Shown here piece by piece: positions 1 through 8,352 of a stretch of DNA of 45,288 bases. This DNA comes from M55B118 sp964501715 (GTDB lineage Bacteria > Bacillota_I > Bacilli_A > Izemoplasmatales > Izemoplasmataceae), in NCBI GenBank assembly GCA_964501715.1, contig CAZCTR010000011.1:1-45288 (forward strand), written 5' to 3'. The position numbers were made by a program, and so were the translations under genes. The notes beneath the pieces are model-generated. The model saw only the letters and a list, made by a program, of their open reading frames with translations. It ran no database searches and was not told the origin of the DNA. Position 1 is the first letter of the stretch. Each line of letters starts with the position of its first letter.

Positions 1-36
1 AATACCTCAACGGAGAAATTGAGGCGAAAGAATATT

Positions 37-62
37 GAAAGGCCTGAGAGGGCCTTTCTTTT
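37..62 (+). terminator. Rho-independent terminator of the gene upstream of the window
   Basis: An 8-bp perfect stem, GAAAGGCC at 37-44 with GGCCTTTC at 51-58, closes a six-base loop and runs into a T-rich tail. It would end a transcript entering from the left edge. Bases 1-36 hold no start or complete gene that can be recognised. Confidence 0.8.
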
Positions 63-63
63 G

Positions 64-92
64 TTGTGAAATCAGTGGCCGGATGGTACAAT
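64..92 (+). promoter_or_regulatory. Sigma-A type promoter for the first gene
   Basis: TTGTGA at 64-69 and TACAAT at 87-92 are separated by 17 bp. Transcription would begin near position 99, which rules out the upstream in-frame GTG at 66 as the start codon and favours the ATG at 117. Confidence 0.5.
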
Positions 93-116
93 CAGTGTGT
101 AGACGGGAGTGATATC

Positions 117-365
117 ATGCAACGGTTCAACCATCTTCGCTATTATGCAGTGTTGCTCGTGCTCACCGTGACAGCCTTGAGTCTCACGGGTGTATTCGGC
201 GAAAGGCTCGCCGTCCCGATCATATTGCTGTCTTTGAGCCTTCTTTTTTTCACGTTGGCCCATGAACATGTGAGACGTCAGTCCCTGAAACAGGCGAAAC
301 GTTTCCTCACGGTCGGGCTTTTCCTGCTCACGCTTGCAGTCGTGCTTGCCATATTCGCCCTCTAG
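117..365 (+). CDS. Small three-helix membrane protein, unknown function
   Basis: This 82-residue protein consists almost entirely of three hydrophobic stretches (about residues 8-28, 33-54 and 63-82), with a basic loop (VRRQSLKQAKR) between the second and third helix. The ATG at 117 was chosen over a GTG at 66 because GGGAG (105-109) lies 7 bases before it and the likely promoter lies between the two starts. The size and topology resemble small DUF3953-type Firmicute membrane proteins, but there is no diagnostic motif. It appears to be a single-gene transcript with its own promoter, closed by the hairpin at 382-418. No function can be assigned. Confidence 0.6.
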   Translation: MQRFNHLRYYAVLLVLTVTALSLTGVFGERLAVPIILLSLSLLFFTLAHEHVRRQSLKQAKRFLTVGLFLLTLAVVLAIFAL

Positions 366-381
366 TTCAAAAGCAATTCAC

Positions 382-418
382 CCCCTTCACCCCTATCATA
401 AGGATGAAAGGGGTTTTT
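382..418 (+). terminator. Terminator-like hairpin whose 3' arm is also the next gene's ribosome site
   Basis: CCCCTTCA (382-389) pairs with TGAAAGGGG (405-413), with one bulged A, followed by TTTTT at 414-418. It would terminate the upstream small gene. The 3' arm AAAGGGG lies 8 bases before the ATG at 422, so it is also the only plausible Shine-Dalgarno for the next gene. Read-through transcripts would therefore have that site folded away. Confidence 0.6.
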
Positions 419-421
419 ATT

Positions 422-826
422 ATGCGACGATGCAGGCATTGCGGAAAGACGTTTCCGCCTGTGCAATCCTTCAAGAACCTGTTCACACCTCCCTCAGAGT
501 GCCCTCTATGTGAAAGCCTCACGAACCGTCCACTCCGCTATGAACGCGTGCCCCTTTTCAAAAAAGAGCTCGTGCTTTTCACCCATGATCATCCCGACCA
601 CCCGGTGTTCATGGGGAAAATATTTGAGACACTTGTCTTAAAAGGGGTCGACATACTCTTTTATGACAGTCTTGAACATGCGCCCAAATCAGCTTGGTCA
701 CACGCCTCGTCCCTTCTGGATCCGGTGGTCGTATACCATGCCGATTTTCCTGTGCTCGACTGTTTGGAGCGCATGGTCGCATGGTTCGAAGGCGAAGTGA
801 AAATTTCACATGTTTCATTGGAATAG
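422..826 (+). CDS. ComFC-like zinc-ribbon protein lacking the phosphoribosyltransferase domain
   Basis: This 134-residue protein begins with a four-cysteine zinc ribbon, C4-x2-C7 and C27-x2-C30, like the N-terminus of the competence protein ComFC. Its position just before hpf-secA-prfB matches the place of comF genes in many Bacilli. ComFC proteins are usually over 200 residues and end in a phosphoribosyltransferase domain. No such motif is visible, and the remainder (FTHDHPDHPVFMGK and beyond) is not recognised. It may be a reduced ComFC or an unrelated zinc-ribbon protein. The ATG at 422 was preferred over the one at 404 because 404 lies inside the terminator hairpin and has no spaced ribosome site. 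A role in DNA uptake is not supported by this sequence alone. Confidence 0.55.
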   Translation: MRRCRHCGKTFPPVQSFKNLFTPPSECPLCESLTNRPLRYERVPLFKKELVLFTHDHPDHPVFMGKIFETLVLKGVDILFYDSLEHAPKSAWSHASSLLDPVVVYHADFPVLDCLERMVAWFEGEVKISHVSLE

Positions 827-840
827 ACGGCGGGGGACTA

Positions 841-849
841 TGTTATAAT
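841..849 (+). promoter_or_regulatory. Extended -10 promoter for hpf
   Basis: TGTTATAAT is a perfect TGnTATAAT extended -10, 32 bases before the hpf start. No good -35 lies at 16-18 bp; TTGGAA at 818-823 is 20 bp away. Confidence 0.65.
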
Positions 850-880
850 AAGGTTACAATCGAATAAGGAGATGATTCTG

Positions 881-1420
881 ATGCTCGTAGAAGTACGTGG
901 AAAGAACGGCTTCAAAGTCACCGAAGCCATCGAGAACTACGCGAAGGACAAGTTGTCCAAGTTGGAACGCTACTTCAAAGAGGAACTCGATGCTGTCGTG
1001 GTGTGCAAGACGTATAAGGATCACCACAAAGTGGAAGTGACGATACCGACGAAATATTACACCATGCGCGCTGAAGTCGGTGAGGAAGACATGTACGCAG
1101 CCATCGATCTCGCGATCGATAAACTGGAACGTCAGATCCGCAAGAACAAAACACGCATCAACCGCAGTCTACGCAAGAAAGAAGGGGTTGCGGACCTCTT
1201 CGATGAAGATATCGATCTCGAAGCGCTCGAACGCGAACTTGTCGGAAGACCGGTGAGGAAGAAACATATCGAGCTCGAGGAGATGAACACGGATGAAGCC
1301 ATCACCGCGATGGAGATGCTCGGTCACGATTTCTATGTATTCAAGGACAGTGACACGAAGAACGTCCATGTCCTCTATCTCAGGAACGACGGGGACTACG
1401 CGGTCATAGAAACACAGTAG
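881..1420 (+). CDS. hpf: Long-form ribosome hibernation promoting factor
   Basis: This is a 179-residue protein of the long HPF/RaiA family, which binds the 30S decoding region and dimerises 70S ribosomes into inactive 100S particles during starvation. The N-terminal domain (about 1-100) has the family opening MLVEVRGKNGFKVTEAIENY and basic helices. The C-terminal dimerisation domain (about 120-179) carries the conserved EAITAMEMLGHDFYVFKD segment and ends in VIETQ. Length matches the long form of Firmicutes. The ATG at 881 has AAGGAG (866-871) 9 bases upstream; the ATG at 872 abuts the ribosome site and is rejected. It has its own extended -10 promoter and a terminator at 1431-1455, so it is monocistronic. 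Its place before secA matches Bacillus. Confidence 0.95.
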   Translation: MLVEVRGKNGFKVTEAIENYAKDKLSKLERYFKEELDAVVVCKTYKDHHKVEVTIPTKYYTMRAEVGEEDMYAAIDLAIDKLERQIRKNKTRINRSLRKKEGVADLFDEDIDLEALERELVGRPVRKKHIELEEMNTDEAITAMEMLGHDFYVFKDSDTKNVHVLYLRNDGDYAVIETQ

Positions 1421-1430
1421 GCACAATTAA

Positions 1431-1455
1431 AAATGCGCGTAAGCGCATTTTTTTT
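1431..1455 (+). terminator. Rho-independent terminator after hpf
   Basis: AAATGCGC (1431-1438) pairs with GCGCATTT (1443-1450) around a GTAA tetraloop, followed by an unbroken T-run to 1455. Confidence 0.9.
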
Positions 1456-1495
1456 GAAAAGCCCCGCGAGTCTTCCTAAACAGTATGCTTTATGG

Positions 1496-1511
1496 TATCA
1501 TGTATATGATA
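1496..1511 (+). promoter_or_regulatory. Inverted repeat overlapping the probable secA -10
   Basis: TATCAT and ATGATA form a perfect 6-bp inverted repeat with a 4-base centre. The right arm overlaps TATGAT (1505-1510), a possible secA -10 box. No convincing -35 is visible. It could be an operator or simply an AT-rich promoter core. Confidence 0.35.
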
Positions 1512-1527
1512 AATTGAGGTGAGTCAC

Positions 1528-4029
1528 ATGTTGAAAAACTTATTCGACCCGAGCCGACGCCAGCAAAAACCGCTGCGAAAATTCGCCGAGGAAGTCATGG
1601 CGCTGCACGAGTCATATAAATCATTTGAAGATGAAGATTTCAAAAAAGAAACAGAAGCATTGAAAGCGCGCTATCAAAACGGAGAGACACTTGAAGATTT
1701 GAAGACGGAAGCCTTTGCGCTCGTGCGCGAGGCTTCCACGCGCGTCACAGGGATGACCCCGTTCAAGGTCCAAATCATGGGGGCGGACGTCATCCATGAG
1801 GGCAACATCGCGGAGATGAAGACCGGTGAGGGGAAAACCCTGACAGCGGTCATGCCGGCCTATCTGAACGCCTTGAGTGGCGGAGGGGTCCATATCGTCA
1901 CCGTCAACGAATACCTCGCTGAACGTGAACCGGAAGGTGAGATCGGTGACCTCTTCAGATTCCTCGGGCTCAGCGTCGCGGTCAATATGCGTGACATGAG
2001 CAAAGAGGAGAAGAAGGAAGCCTACAATAGCGACATTCTCTATTCGACCAACAACGAACTCGGCTTCGATTATCTGAGGGACCACATGGCCATCTACAAA
2101 GAGGACATGGTCCAGCGCAACCTTTCTTATGCGATCATTGACGAGGTCGACTCGATCCTGGTCGATGAGGCGCGTACGCCGCTCATCATCAGCGGCGGTG
2201 CGAAACAGACCGCGAACCTCTACCTTCAGGCGCAGGCTTTCGCCCGCACCCTGAATGAGGACGATTACGACATCGACCTCAAAAGCAAGAGCGTGACGCT
2301 CTCCGAATCGGGTATCCGTAAGGCGGAGCGTCATTTCGGTGTGGATAACCTGTACGACCTCGATCACGTAAGCCTCGTCCACCATATCAACAATGCCATC
2401 AAGGCGAACTTCACGATGGAGCCGGATGTGGATTATGTCGTCCAGGACGACCAGGTTGTCATCGTCGACCAATTCACCGGACGCCTCATGCACGGCAGGC
2501 AATTTTCGGAAGGTCTGCATCAGGCGCTCGAGGCCAAAGAGGGTGTCACTATAAAAAAAGAGACCTCCACGCTTGCAACAATCACTTTTCAGAACTTCTT
2601 CCGCATGTACGACAAGCTCGCCGGCATGACCGGTACGGCCAAGACGGAAGAAGAGGAATTCAAGAACATCTACAACATGCTCGTCATCCAAATACCGACC
2701 AACGAGCCGGTCATCCGAATCGATGACAACGACGTCATATATCCGACGATGGATGCCAAGTTCAAAGCGCTGGCCGATGAGATTGAAAGCCGCAACGAGA
2801 AGGGTCAGCCCCAGCTAGTGGGGACAATCGCGATCGAAAGCAGCGAACGGCTATCCAACCTGCTCAAGAAGCGGGGCGTCAAACATAACGTGCTGAACGC
2901 GAAACAGCATGAACGCGAGGCCGAAATCGTCGAGAATGCCGGGACAAAGGGCGCAGTCACCATCGCGACAAACATGGCCGGACGCGGAACCGACATCAAG
3001 CTCGGCGAAGGCGTGAAGGAACTCGGTGGCCTGGCTGTCATCGGGACGGAACGCCATGAAGCCAGAAGGATCGACAACCAGCTCAGGGGCCGCAGCGGAC
3101 GCCAGGGGGATCCCGGCTATTCCAGGTTCTTCCTCTCCGGTGAGGACGACCTCGTTCGCAGATTCGGCGGCGAGCGTTTCCAAAAGCAGCTTGAAATGTT
3201 GCAAAAAAGCCGCGGGAAAAACGATAAGCGTCCCGTCGACTATAAGATTTTCTCCCGTTTCATCAAGCGCGCACAGCGCCAGATAGAAGGGAACAACTAC
3301 GACCGCAGGAAAACCATTTTGCAATATGACGAAGTGCTGCGCAAACAGCGTGAGACAATCTACCAGCAACGCCGTGATGTCCTCACGAAAGACAATGTCG
3401 AGGATCTTGTCCTCCCGATCGCCCAACGCCATCTCGACACATTGGTCGAGGCGCATACGGATCATGAGGCGAAGCCGGAGAGAATCGATGTCGACGCCTT
3501 CCATGAAGCACTTGATGGCAGCCTCTTCAATCCCGGCACTGTCGAGAAATCCCAATTGAGCGAAGACCCGGAGACGACAAAGGAAGCACTCAACACGTTG
3601 CTTGACGAGGAATTCGAACGCAAACGCGAACAATTCGGTGAGAAGAATTTCAACGAATTCCTGAAGGTCGTCGTCTTGCGAGTCGTCGACACCTACTGGG
3701 TCCGTCACATCGACCAGATGAGCGAACTCAGGCAAAGCATCGGCCTTAGGTCATACGGTCAGCAGAACCCTCTCCATGAATACCAGGAGGTCGGGTTCAA
3801 CATGTTCGAGGAGATGATCGGGTCTATAGAACGCGATGTCACCCGTTACCTCTTCAGGGCCAGAATCAGGGACAATCTTCAAAGGGTCCAGGTGGCCAAA
3901 CCGACATCGACCTCCTCAGGCAAAGAGGAAAGCACCAAGAAAAAACCCATCCGAAAGAAAAAAATCGGGCGCAACGACCCCTGCCCTTGCGGTAGCGGCA
4001 AGAAGTACAAGCACTGCCACGGCCGTTAA
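1528..4029 (+). CDS. secA: Preprotein translocase ATPase SecA
   Basis: SecA is the motor that pushes unfolded preproteins through the SecYEG channel. The 833-residue protein has all expected parts. The Walker A motif MKTGEGKT has its lysine at residue 103. The DEVD box is at 205-208, followed by the family signature SILVDEARTPLIISG. The preprotein cross-linking domain follows, then the second helicase lobe with TNMAGRGTDIKLG and QLRGRSGRQGDPG. A C-terminal zinc-binding SEC-C motif (IGRNDPCPCGSGKKYKHCHG) ends the protein and normally binds SecB or ribosomes. The ATG at 1528 follows AGGTG (1517-1521) by 6 bases; the GTG at 1519 overlaps the ribosome site. It leads a tight run of genes, with prfB starting 18 bases after its stop. 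The SecG partner is encoded at 43357. Confidence 0.98.
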   Translation: MLKNLFDPSRRQQKPLRKFAEEVMALHESYKSFEDEDFKKETEALKARYQNGETLEDLKTEAFALVREASTRVTGMTPFKVQIMGADVIHEGNIAEMKTGEGKTLTAVMPAYLNALSGGGVHIVTVNEYLAEREPEGEIGDLFRFLGLSVAVNMRDMSKEEKKEAYNSDILYSTNNELGFDYLRDHMAIYKEDMVQRNLSYAIIDEVDSILVDEARTPLIISGGAKQTANLYLQAQAFARTLNEDDYDIDLKSKSVTLSESGIRKAERHFGVDNLYDLDHVSLVHHINNAIKANFTMEPDVDYVVQDDQVVIVDQFTGRLMHGRQFSEGLHQALEAKEGVTIKKETSTLATITFQNFFRMYDKLAGMTGTAKTEEEEFKNIYNMLVIQIPTNEPVIRIDDNDVIYPTMDAKFKALADEIESRNEKGQPQLVGTIAIESSERLSNLLKKRGVKHNVLNAKQHEREAEIVENAGTKGAVTIATNMAGRGTDIKLGEGVKELGGLAVIGTERHEARRIDNQLRGRSGRQGDPGYSRFFLSGEDDLVRRFGGERFQKQLEMLQKSRGKNDKRPVDYKIFSRFIKRAQRQIEGNNYDRRKTILQYDEVLRKQRETIYQQRRDVLTKDNVEDLVLPIAQRHLDTLVEAHTDHEAKPERIDVDAFHEALDGSLFNPGTVEKSQLSEDPETTKEALNTLLDEEFERKREQFGEKNFNEFLKVVVLRVVDTYWVRHIDQMSELRQSIGLRSYGQQNPLHEYQEVGFNMFEEMIGSIERDVTRYLFRARIRDNLQRVQVAKPTSTSSGKEESTKKKPIRKKKIGRNDPCPCGSGKKYKHCHGR

Positions 4030-4047
4030 GCCTCAGAGGTGAATCCT

Positions 4048-5163
4048 ATGGAACTGCATGAAATAAAAACCAAACGAAACAAGTTCGCCTCCCAACTCGA
4101 AGAGATGAGGGAGATGCTGAATATCGACGCACTCAAGAAGGACATAGAGTCGATCGAGGCCGAGACTTATGACGCGTCTTTCTGGGATGATCACCAGAAC
4201 GCCCAGAAGACAATCCGCAGACTCAAACGCATGAAGAACCGCTATCAAGGCTTCAGAAGCCTTGAGGACAAATTCGAGAACATCGACCTCGCCCTTGAAC
4301 TCATTGAGATGGGAGAGGAAGCCCCCTCCATCGAGGATGATATCAAAACGCTTGAGAAGGCGTTTGATGTCTTCGAGACAAAAGTCTACCTTTCCGGTGA
4401 GCATGACGATATGAACGCGATTGTCGAGATCCATCCCGGCGCAGGAGGGACGGAAAGCCACGATTGGGCGGACATGCTTTACCGCATGTATATGCGCTAC
4501 TCCGAAGACAAAGGGTTCAAGGTGCACACCAATGACTACCAACCGGGAGGCGAAGCCGGACTCAAGACCGCGACAATGACCGTGTCGGGTGAGAATGCCT
4601 TCGGTCTTCTCAAAGCGGAGCGCGGTGTCCACCGTCTCGTGCGCATCTCCCCTTTCGACGCCTCAGGCCGCCGGCACACGAGTTTCGCCAGTGTGAATGT
4701 CGTACCGGAGATCGACGACACCATCGAGATTGACATCAAGGATGCGGACCTCAAGATCGACACGTTCCGCTCAAGCGGCGCGGGGGGACAAAGTGTCAAC
4801 ACGACCGATTCCGCCGTGCGCATCACGCATCTTCCGACCAAGATGGTCGTGAGCTGCCAAAACGAACGGTCCCAGATCAAGAATCGCGAACAGGCCATGA
4901 AGATCCTCAAGGGCAAACTTTATCAGAGGGAACTTGAAAAACAGCAGGAAGCCATGGCTTCCGAGAGGAATCAGGACATGTCGAACGCGTTCGGTTCGCA
5001 AATCCGTTCTTATGTGCTGCATCCCTACACGATGGTCAAGGACCACCGTACGGATGAAGAGTCGGGCAACGCACAGAAAGTGTTGGATGGCGATATAGAG
5101 CCTTTTATCCGCGCCTATCTCAAACAGCAGGCGAAAGAGGGCGGTGCCGATGGTCGAAAATAA
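4048..5163 (+). CDS. prfB: Peptide chain release factor 2, without the programmed frameshift
   Basis: RF2 (371 residues) recognises UGA and UAA stop codons and triggers peptide release. The RF2 anticodon-like SPF tripeptide is present in RISPFDASGRRHTSF, and the catalytic GGQ lies in SSGAGGQSVNTTDSAVRI. The ATG at 4048 has GAGGTGA (4036-4042) 5 bases upstream. The whole gene is open in one frame. In many bacteria prfB has an in-frame UGA after a CUU codon near codon 25 that forces a +1 shift; here the equivalent stretch (REMLNIDALKK) has no stop. The gene follows secA by 18 bases and overlaps the next gene by 14. Its presence shows that UGA is a true stop codon in this organism. Confidence 0.97.
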   Translation: MELHEIKTKRNKFASQLEEMREMLNIDALKKDIESIEAETYDASFWDDHQNAQKTIRRLKRMKNRYQGFRSLEDKFENIDLALELIEMGEEAPSIEDDIKTLEKAFDVFETKVYLSGEHDDMNAIVEIHPGAGGTESHDWADMLYRMYMRYSEDKGFKVHTNDYQPGGEAGLKTATMTVSGENAFGLLKAERGVHRLVRISPFDASGRRHTSFASVNVVPEIDDTIEIDIKDADLKIDTFRSSGAGGQSVNTTDSAVRITHLPTKMVVSCQNERSQIKNREQAMKILKGKLYQRELEKQQEAMASERNQDMSNAFGSQIRSYVLHPYTMVKDHRTDEESGNAQKVLDGDIEPFIRAYLKQQAKEGGADGRK

Positions 5164-6022
5164 GGAACTCACCTTTATCCAGCGTTACTTTTTCATAACC
5201 GCCGGAATCACGCTCATGGTGATGGGCTTTTACTATTTCATCATGCCTGCGGCGATGGTCATCGGCGGAGTGAGTGGTGTCGGGGTGCTTTTCAGCGAGC
5301 TTTTCGACATCAGGGTCTCTTATGTCGTCTTCGTATTGAACGTGTTGCTCCTGGGACTCGGGTGGCTCATGCTTGGAAGGAAATCCTTCATCCGCAGCAT
5401 CTATGGGTCCCTTTTGTTTCCCGGCATCCTTTTTCTTTTCGAGACCTTTTCCCCGACGCTTGAGATGCCGCATGACTTTTTGCTTTTCGTGACGTTCGGC
5501 GGATTCTTCCTCGGTCTCGGGTTCGGCATTGTCATCCGCTTCGGCGGGACGAGCGGCGGAACGGACATCCCGATCAAGATTTTACATCGGCTTTTGGACC
5601 TTCCGCTCAGCCTGTCGATCTATCTTGTCGACGGCCTCATCATATTTTCAGGAATCGTCGTGTTCTATAGTGAAGCGGGCGTCTCGCTCGGGCTTTACGC
5701 GATATTGACGACTGTGATTGCAGGCAAGGTGTCCGACGTCATGGTCGCCGGGTCGAACACGCTCAAGGCCGTCCACATCATCACCGACCATCCCGAACAG
5801 ATCAAACAACTCATCTATGAGACGGTCGAGCGCGGAGTAAGTGTGGTCCCCATAGAAGGGGGATACACCGAAGTGAAGAAACACATGCTTGTGAGTGTCA
5901 TCACGAAAGACGAATACTATGCTTTGAAAAACATTGTCGCGAAAGAGGATCCGAAAGCGTTCGTCTTCGCGAGCCCTGCGACAGAGATCCAGGGCGATTT
6001 CACCAAACGATGGGAGGACTGA
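5150..6022 (+). CDS. YitT-family membrane protein (YvjA-like)
   Basis: This 290-residue protein has five or six hydrophobic helices in the first 200 residues, including the family segment GLGFGIVIRFGGTSGGTDI, then a soluble C-terminal DUF2179 domain (about 205-285; TLKAVHIITDHPEQIKQLI onward). That architecture defines the YitT/DUF161 family, whose biochemical role is unknown. In Bacillus the paralogue YvjA sits directly after prfB, so this is the positional equivalent. The ATG at 5150, 9 bases after AAAGAGG (5134-5140), overlaps the prfB stop by 14 bases, which implies translational coupling. The downstream protease gene starts 5 bases after its stop. Confidence 0.9.
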   Translation: MVENKELTFIQRYFFITAGITLMVMGFYYFIMPAAMVIGGVSGVGVLFSELFDIRVSYVVFVLNVLLLGLGWLMLGRKSFIRSIYGSLLFPGILFLFETFSPTLEMPHDFLLFVTFGGFFLGLGFGIVIRFGGTSGGTDIPIKILHRLLDLPLSLSIYLVDGLIIFSGIVVFYSEAGVSLGLYAILTTVIAGKVSDVMVAGSNTLKAVHIITDHPEQIKQLIYETVERGVSVVPIEGGYTEVKKHMLVSVITKDEYYALKNIVAKEDPKAFVFASPATEIQGDFTKRWED

Positions 6023-6027
6023 TGATC

Positions 6028-7473
6028 ATGAAAAAAACACTTTATGTATTGGCTCTTGTGGCGTTGCTGATCGGAACCCTTTCGGCCTGTGACGAACAGG
6101 GATTGGATTTGAACGGTGGCAATTCGGAGAAGTCCGAGCATCAGGCGCTTTTCGAGACCATCAAGGACCACCTGCAAAACAGCCATTATAGCGAACCTGA
6201 CGAGGAGGCGCTCTATCAAGGTGCGATCGATGGCATGATCGAATCGTTAGAGGACCCCTTCTCGCAATATTTCTCCCAAGAGGAGTATGAACAGTATCAC
6301 GACAGTTTTGGAGAGTCGTTCGTCGGCATCGGTGTGACCGTTGAGAATGTCGACAACAATGTCGTCGTCCGAAAAGTATGGGAGGACTCCCCCGCCAACA
6401 GGGCAGGCATGCAGCCGGGGGATGTGATCACACACATCGACGGCGAGGACTACCGTGACAGATCCTATATCGAAACCGTCGCGAACGTGCGCGGTGAAGA
6501 AGGCAGCACCATCAGAATCACGGTCGACAGACCGGGTGTCAAGGACCCGATCACCCTTGAGATGGTGCGCGAGGAGATTGAGAATCCGACCATCGAATAT
6601 GAGCGTGTCACCCATGAAGGGGAGACACTCGGATATATCTCGATCAACACCTTCGGAAGTGAAACGGTGAACAGATTCAAGGACGCGCTTACCACCCTTG
6701 AAAACGAGGAAGGCGGCATCGACGGCCTGCTCATAGACCTTCGCAACAACGGAGGTGGGTATCTCACGACCGTGAACGAGCTTTTGGACATTTTCCTCAC
6801 CGAAGGCGACAGGCCTATGTTCACGATCGAACAGCTGCAAGGTGGCGAGTGGGTCTCGGTGGATTATGAGGCCTCGGGTAGTGAGGCCAAGCCATACGAC
6901 ATTCTGACCATCGTCAACGGCTATTCCGCTTCCGCCTCGGAAGTCTTCGCGGCCGGCATGAAGGAAAAGGGCGGTTATGACGTCCTCGGCATGCCGACCT
7001 ACGGCAAGGGCACCATGCAGTCGGCGATCTCCCTGGAGCCGCACAACCAAGATGAGCTTCACTTGTCCTTGGGCCGTTGGCTCACCCCGAATGGCAACTG
7101 GGTGGACAGGATTGATGGTGACATGGAGCACGTCACCCCGACCATCGAGGTTGAGCAGAATCCCTACTTCACCGGCTACAACGTCCTCGTAGGGGACGAG
7201 CCTCTCGTGTATGACACGGTCGCCGACCAGAACGAGAACGCCCAGCGCATTCTGAACCTCATGGGCTATGATGTCCGTGAGGACGGCTACTTTGATGAGG
7301 CGACAAGGGACGCCGTCGAGGCTTTGCAGCAGGAACACGGCCTCGATGTGACCGGTGAGATTGACGAGTCCACGGGCGCGGTTTTGTCCGAGTATCTGTT
7401 CGACTACCGCACCGATAAGCTCAATGACCACCAATACCAGTCGGCACTGGATTATTTCACAAATCATGATTAG
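6028..7473 (+). CDS. Lipoprotein S41 carboxyl-terminal processing protease with PDZ and peptidoglycan-binding domains
   Basis: This 481-residue protein is of the CtpA/CtpB (tail-specific protease) family, which cleaves exported proteins. The ATG at 6028 follows GGGAGGA by 9 bases and gives a signal peptide with an LSAC lipobox, so it is a membrane-anchored lipoprotein. A PDZ domain spans about 88-170 (GESFVGIGVTVENV, AGMQPGDVI). The S41 core contains the serine region YSASASEVFAAGMKE (S300-S304) and the lysine in YGKGTMQ (K327), the Ser-Lys dyad elements. A peptidoglycan-binding repeat closes the protein (about 400-465; RILNLMGYDVREDGYFDEAT). In Bacillus ctpB lies a few genes after prfB; ftsEX, which sit between them there, are missing here. 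The end overlaps recX by 8 bases. Confidence 0.93.
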   Translation: MKKTLYVLALVALLIGTLSACDEQGLDLNGGNSEKSEHQALFETIKDHLQNSHYSEPDEEALYQGAIDGMIESLEDPFSQYFSQEEYEQYHDSFGESFVGIGVTVENVDNNVVVRKVWEDSPANRAGMQPGDVITHIDGEDYRDRSYIETVANVRGEEGSTIRITVDRPGVKDPITLEMVREEIENPTIEYERVTHEGETLGYISINTFGSETVNRFKDALTTLENEEGGIDGLLIDLRNNGGGYLTTVNELLDIFLTEGDRPMFTIEQLQGGEWVSVDYEASGSEAKPYDILTIVNGYSASASEVFAAGMKEKGGYDVLGMPTYGKGTMQSAISLEPHNQDELHLSLGRWLTPNGNWVDRIDGDMEHVTPTIEVEQNPYFTGYNVLVGDEPLVYDTVADQNENAQRILNLMGYDVREDGYFDEATRDAVEALQQEHGLDVTGEIDESTGAVLSEYLFDYRTDKLNDHQYQSALDYFTNHD

Positions 7474-8245
7474 GATCGACAAGGTCGAACCCAAGGGGAA
7501 AGACTTCCAGGTTGTCCTTGAAGAGAACGGTGAGAAGACCACGATCACGGTGCATCAGGATGTCCTGATGCGCCACGGTCTTTTCCGTAAGAAAACGCTC
7601 ACTGAAAATGAGCGTCGTGAGATTGAAAAAGAAAACGCTCACGCAAAGCTCATGCAAAAAGCGCTTGACCTGCTCGCTTTGAGGGATCATTCCGTCGCGT
7701 CGATGCGACGCAAACTCAAGGGGCTTGCGCATTCGGAGGCGGTAGAGTCTACGCTTTCGAAACTGAAAACTCTCGGCTATCTCAATGACGACTTGATGCT
7801 TGAACGCCTTGTTGATGACATGATCGGGTTTTCCTTGAAGGGGCCCGGAGCCATCCGGGAGAAAGCCCTGAAAGAGGGGTTTCATGCAAGTGATGTGGAC
7901 ACTGCCCTTGCAAGGATGGACGAAACGATGGAAAAAGAACGGCTGGAGAGATTCGTCGACAAGGAGATGGGTCGCTATGTCAAGGACCCAATCAAGAAAA
8001 AAGCGATGAAACTCATGCGTCTTACCGTTCAGAACGGCTACGACATGGACCTGGCGCGATCGGTCATAAAGAAAAAGACCGAGGCGCACAAGGATACGGA
8101 CCATGAGAGAGGGTTGCTTGAAAAACGCATTGAAACACTCAAGGACCACTACAATCTGAACGACTACAAAAGCACAGGCAAACTGATCCAGAAACTGATG
8201 CGCGAGGGATTCGACTACGAAGCCATCAAGGACCGGCTGAAGTAA
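7466..8245 (+). CDS. recX: Regulatory protein RecX
   Basis: RecX modulates RecA filament activity during recombination and SOS repair. The 259-residue length fits the Bacilli form. It begins MIRIDKVEPKGKDFQVVL, continues with an N-terminal beta-hairpin region, and then has three-helix RecX repeats seen in ALRDHSVASMRRKLKGL, LKTLGYLNDDLMLERLVDDM and the KGPGAIREKALKEG signature. The start at 7466 overlaps the protease stop by 8 bases. No Shine-Dalgarno is seen, so translation probably depends on coupling to the upstream gene. An open frame continues 37 codons upstream, but it lies wholly inside the protease gene. It is the last gene of the secA group; no clear terminator is found in 8246-8300. 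Confidence 0.88.
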   Translation: MIRIDKVEPKGKDFQVVLEENGEKTTITVHQDVLMRHGLFRKKTLTENERREIEKENAHAKLMQKALDLLALRDHSVASMRRKLKGLAHSEAVESTLSKLKTLGYLNDDLMLERLVDDMIGFSLKGPGAIREKALKEGFHASDVDTALARMDETMEKERLERFVDKEMGRYVKDPIKKKAMKLMRLTVQNGYDMDLARSVIKKKTEAHKDTDHERGLLEKRIETLKDHYNLNDYKSTGKLIQKLMREGFDYEAIKDRLK

Positions 8246-8300
8246 TCCATTCGATCACACCCCCATCTAAAACAACGGTCACACTGACACAGACCATGCT

Positions 8301-8329
8301 CGACAATGCTTCATAGAGGCGCTTTAAAT
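8301..8329 (+). promoter_or_regulatory. Probable promoter of the glycogen operon
   Basis: TCGACA (8301-8306, five of six matches to the -35 consensus) and TTTAAA (8324-8329, four of six) are spaced by 17 bp, upstream of glgB. The rest of 8246-8352 shows no other feature. Confidence 0.45.
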
Positions 8330-8352
8330 TTATCGGAGACGAGGGATTTTTC

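Noticed and set aside
1621..2691. 356-residue open frame on the minus strand
   Set aside because: Antisense shadow of secA; no family features.
6247..7548. 433-residue open frame on the minus strand
   Set aside because: Antisense shadow of the S41 protease and the start of recX, explained by the same codon bias.
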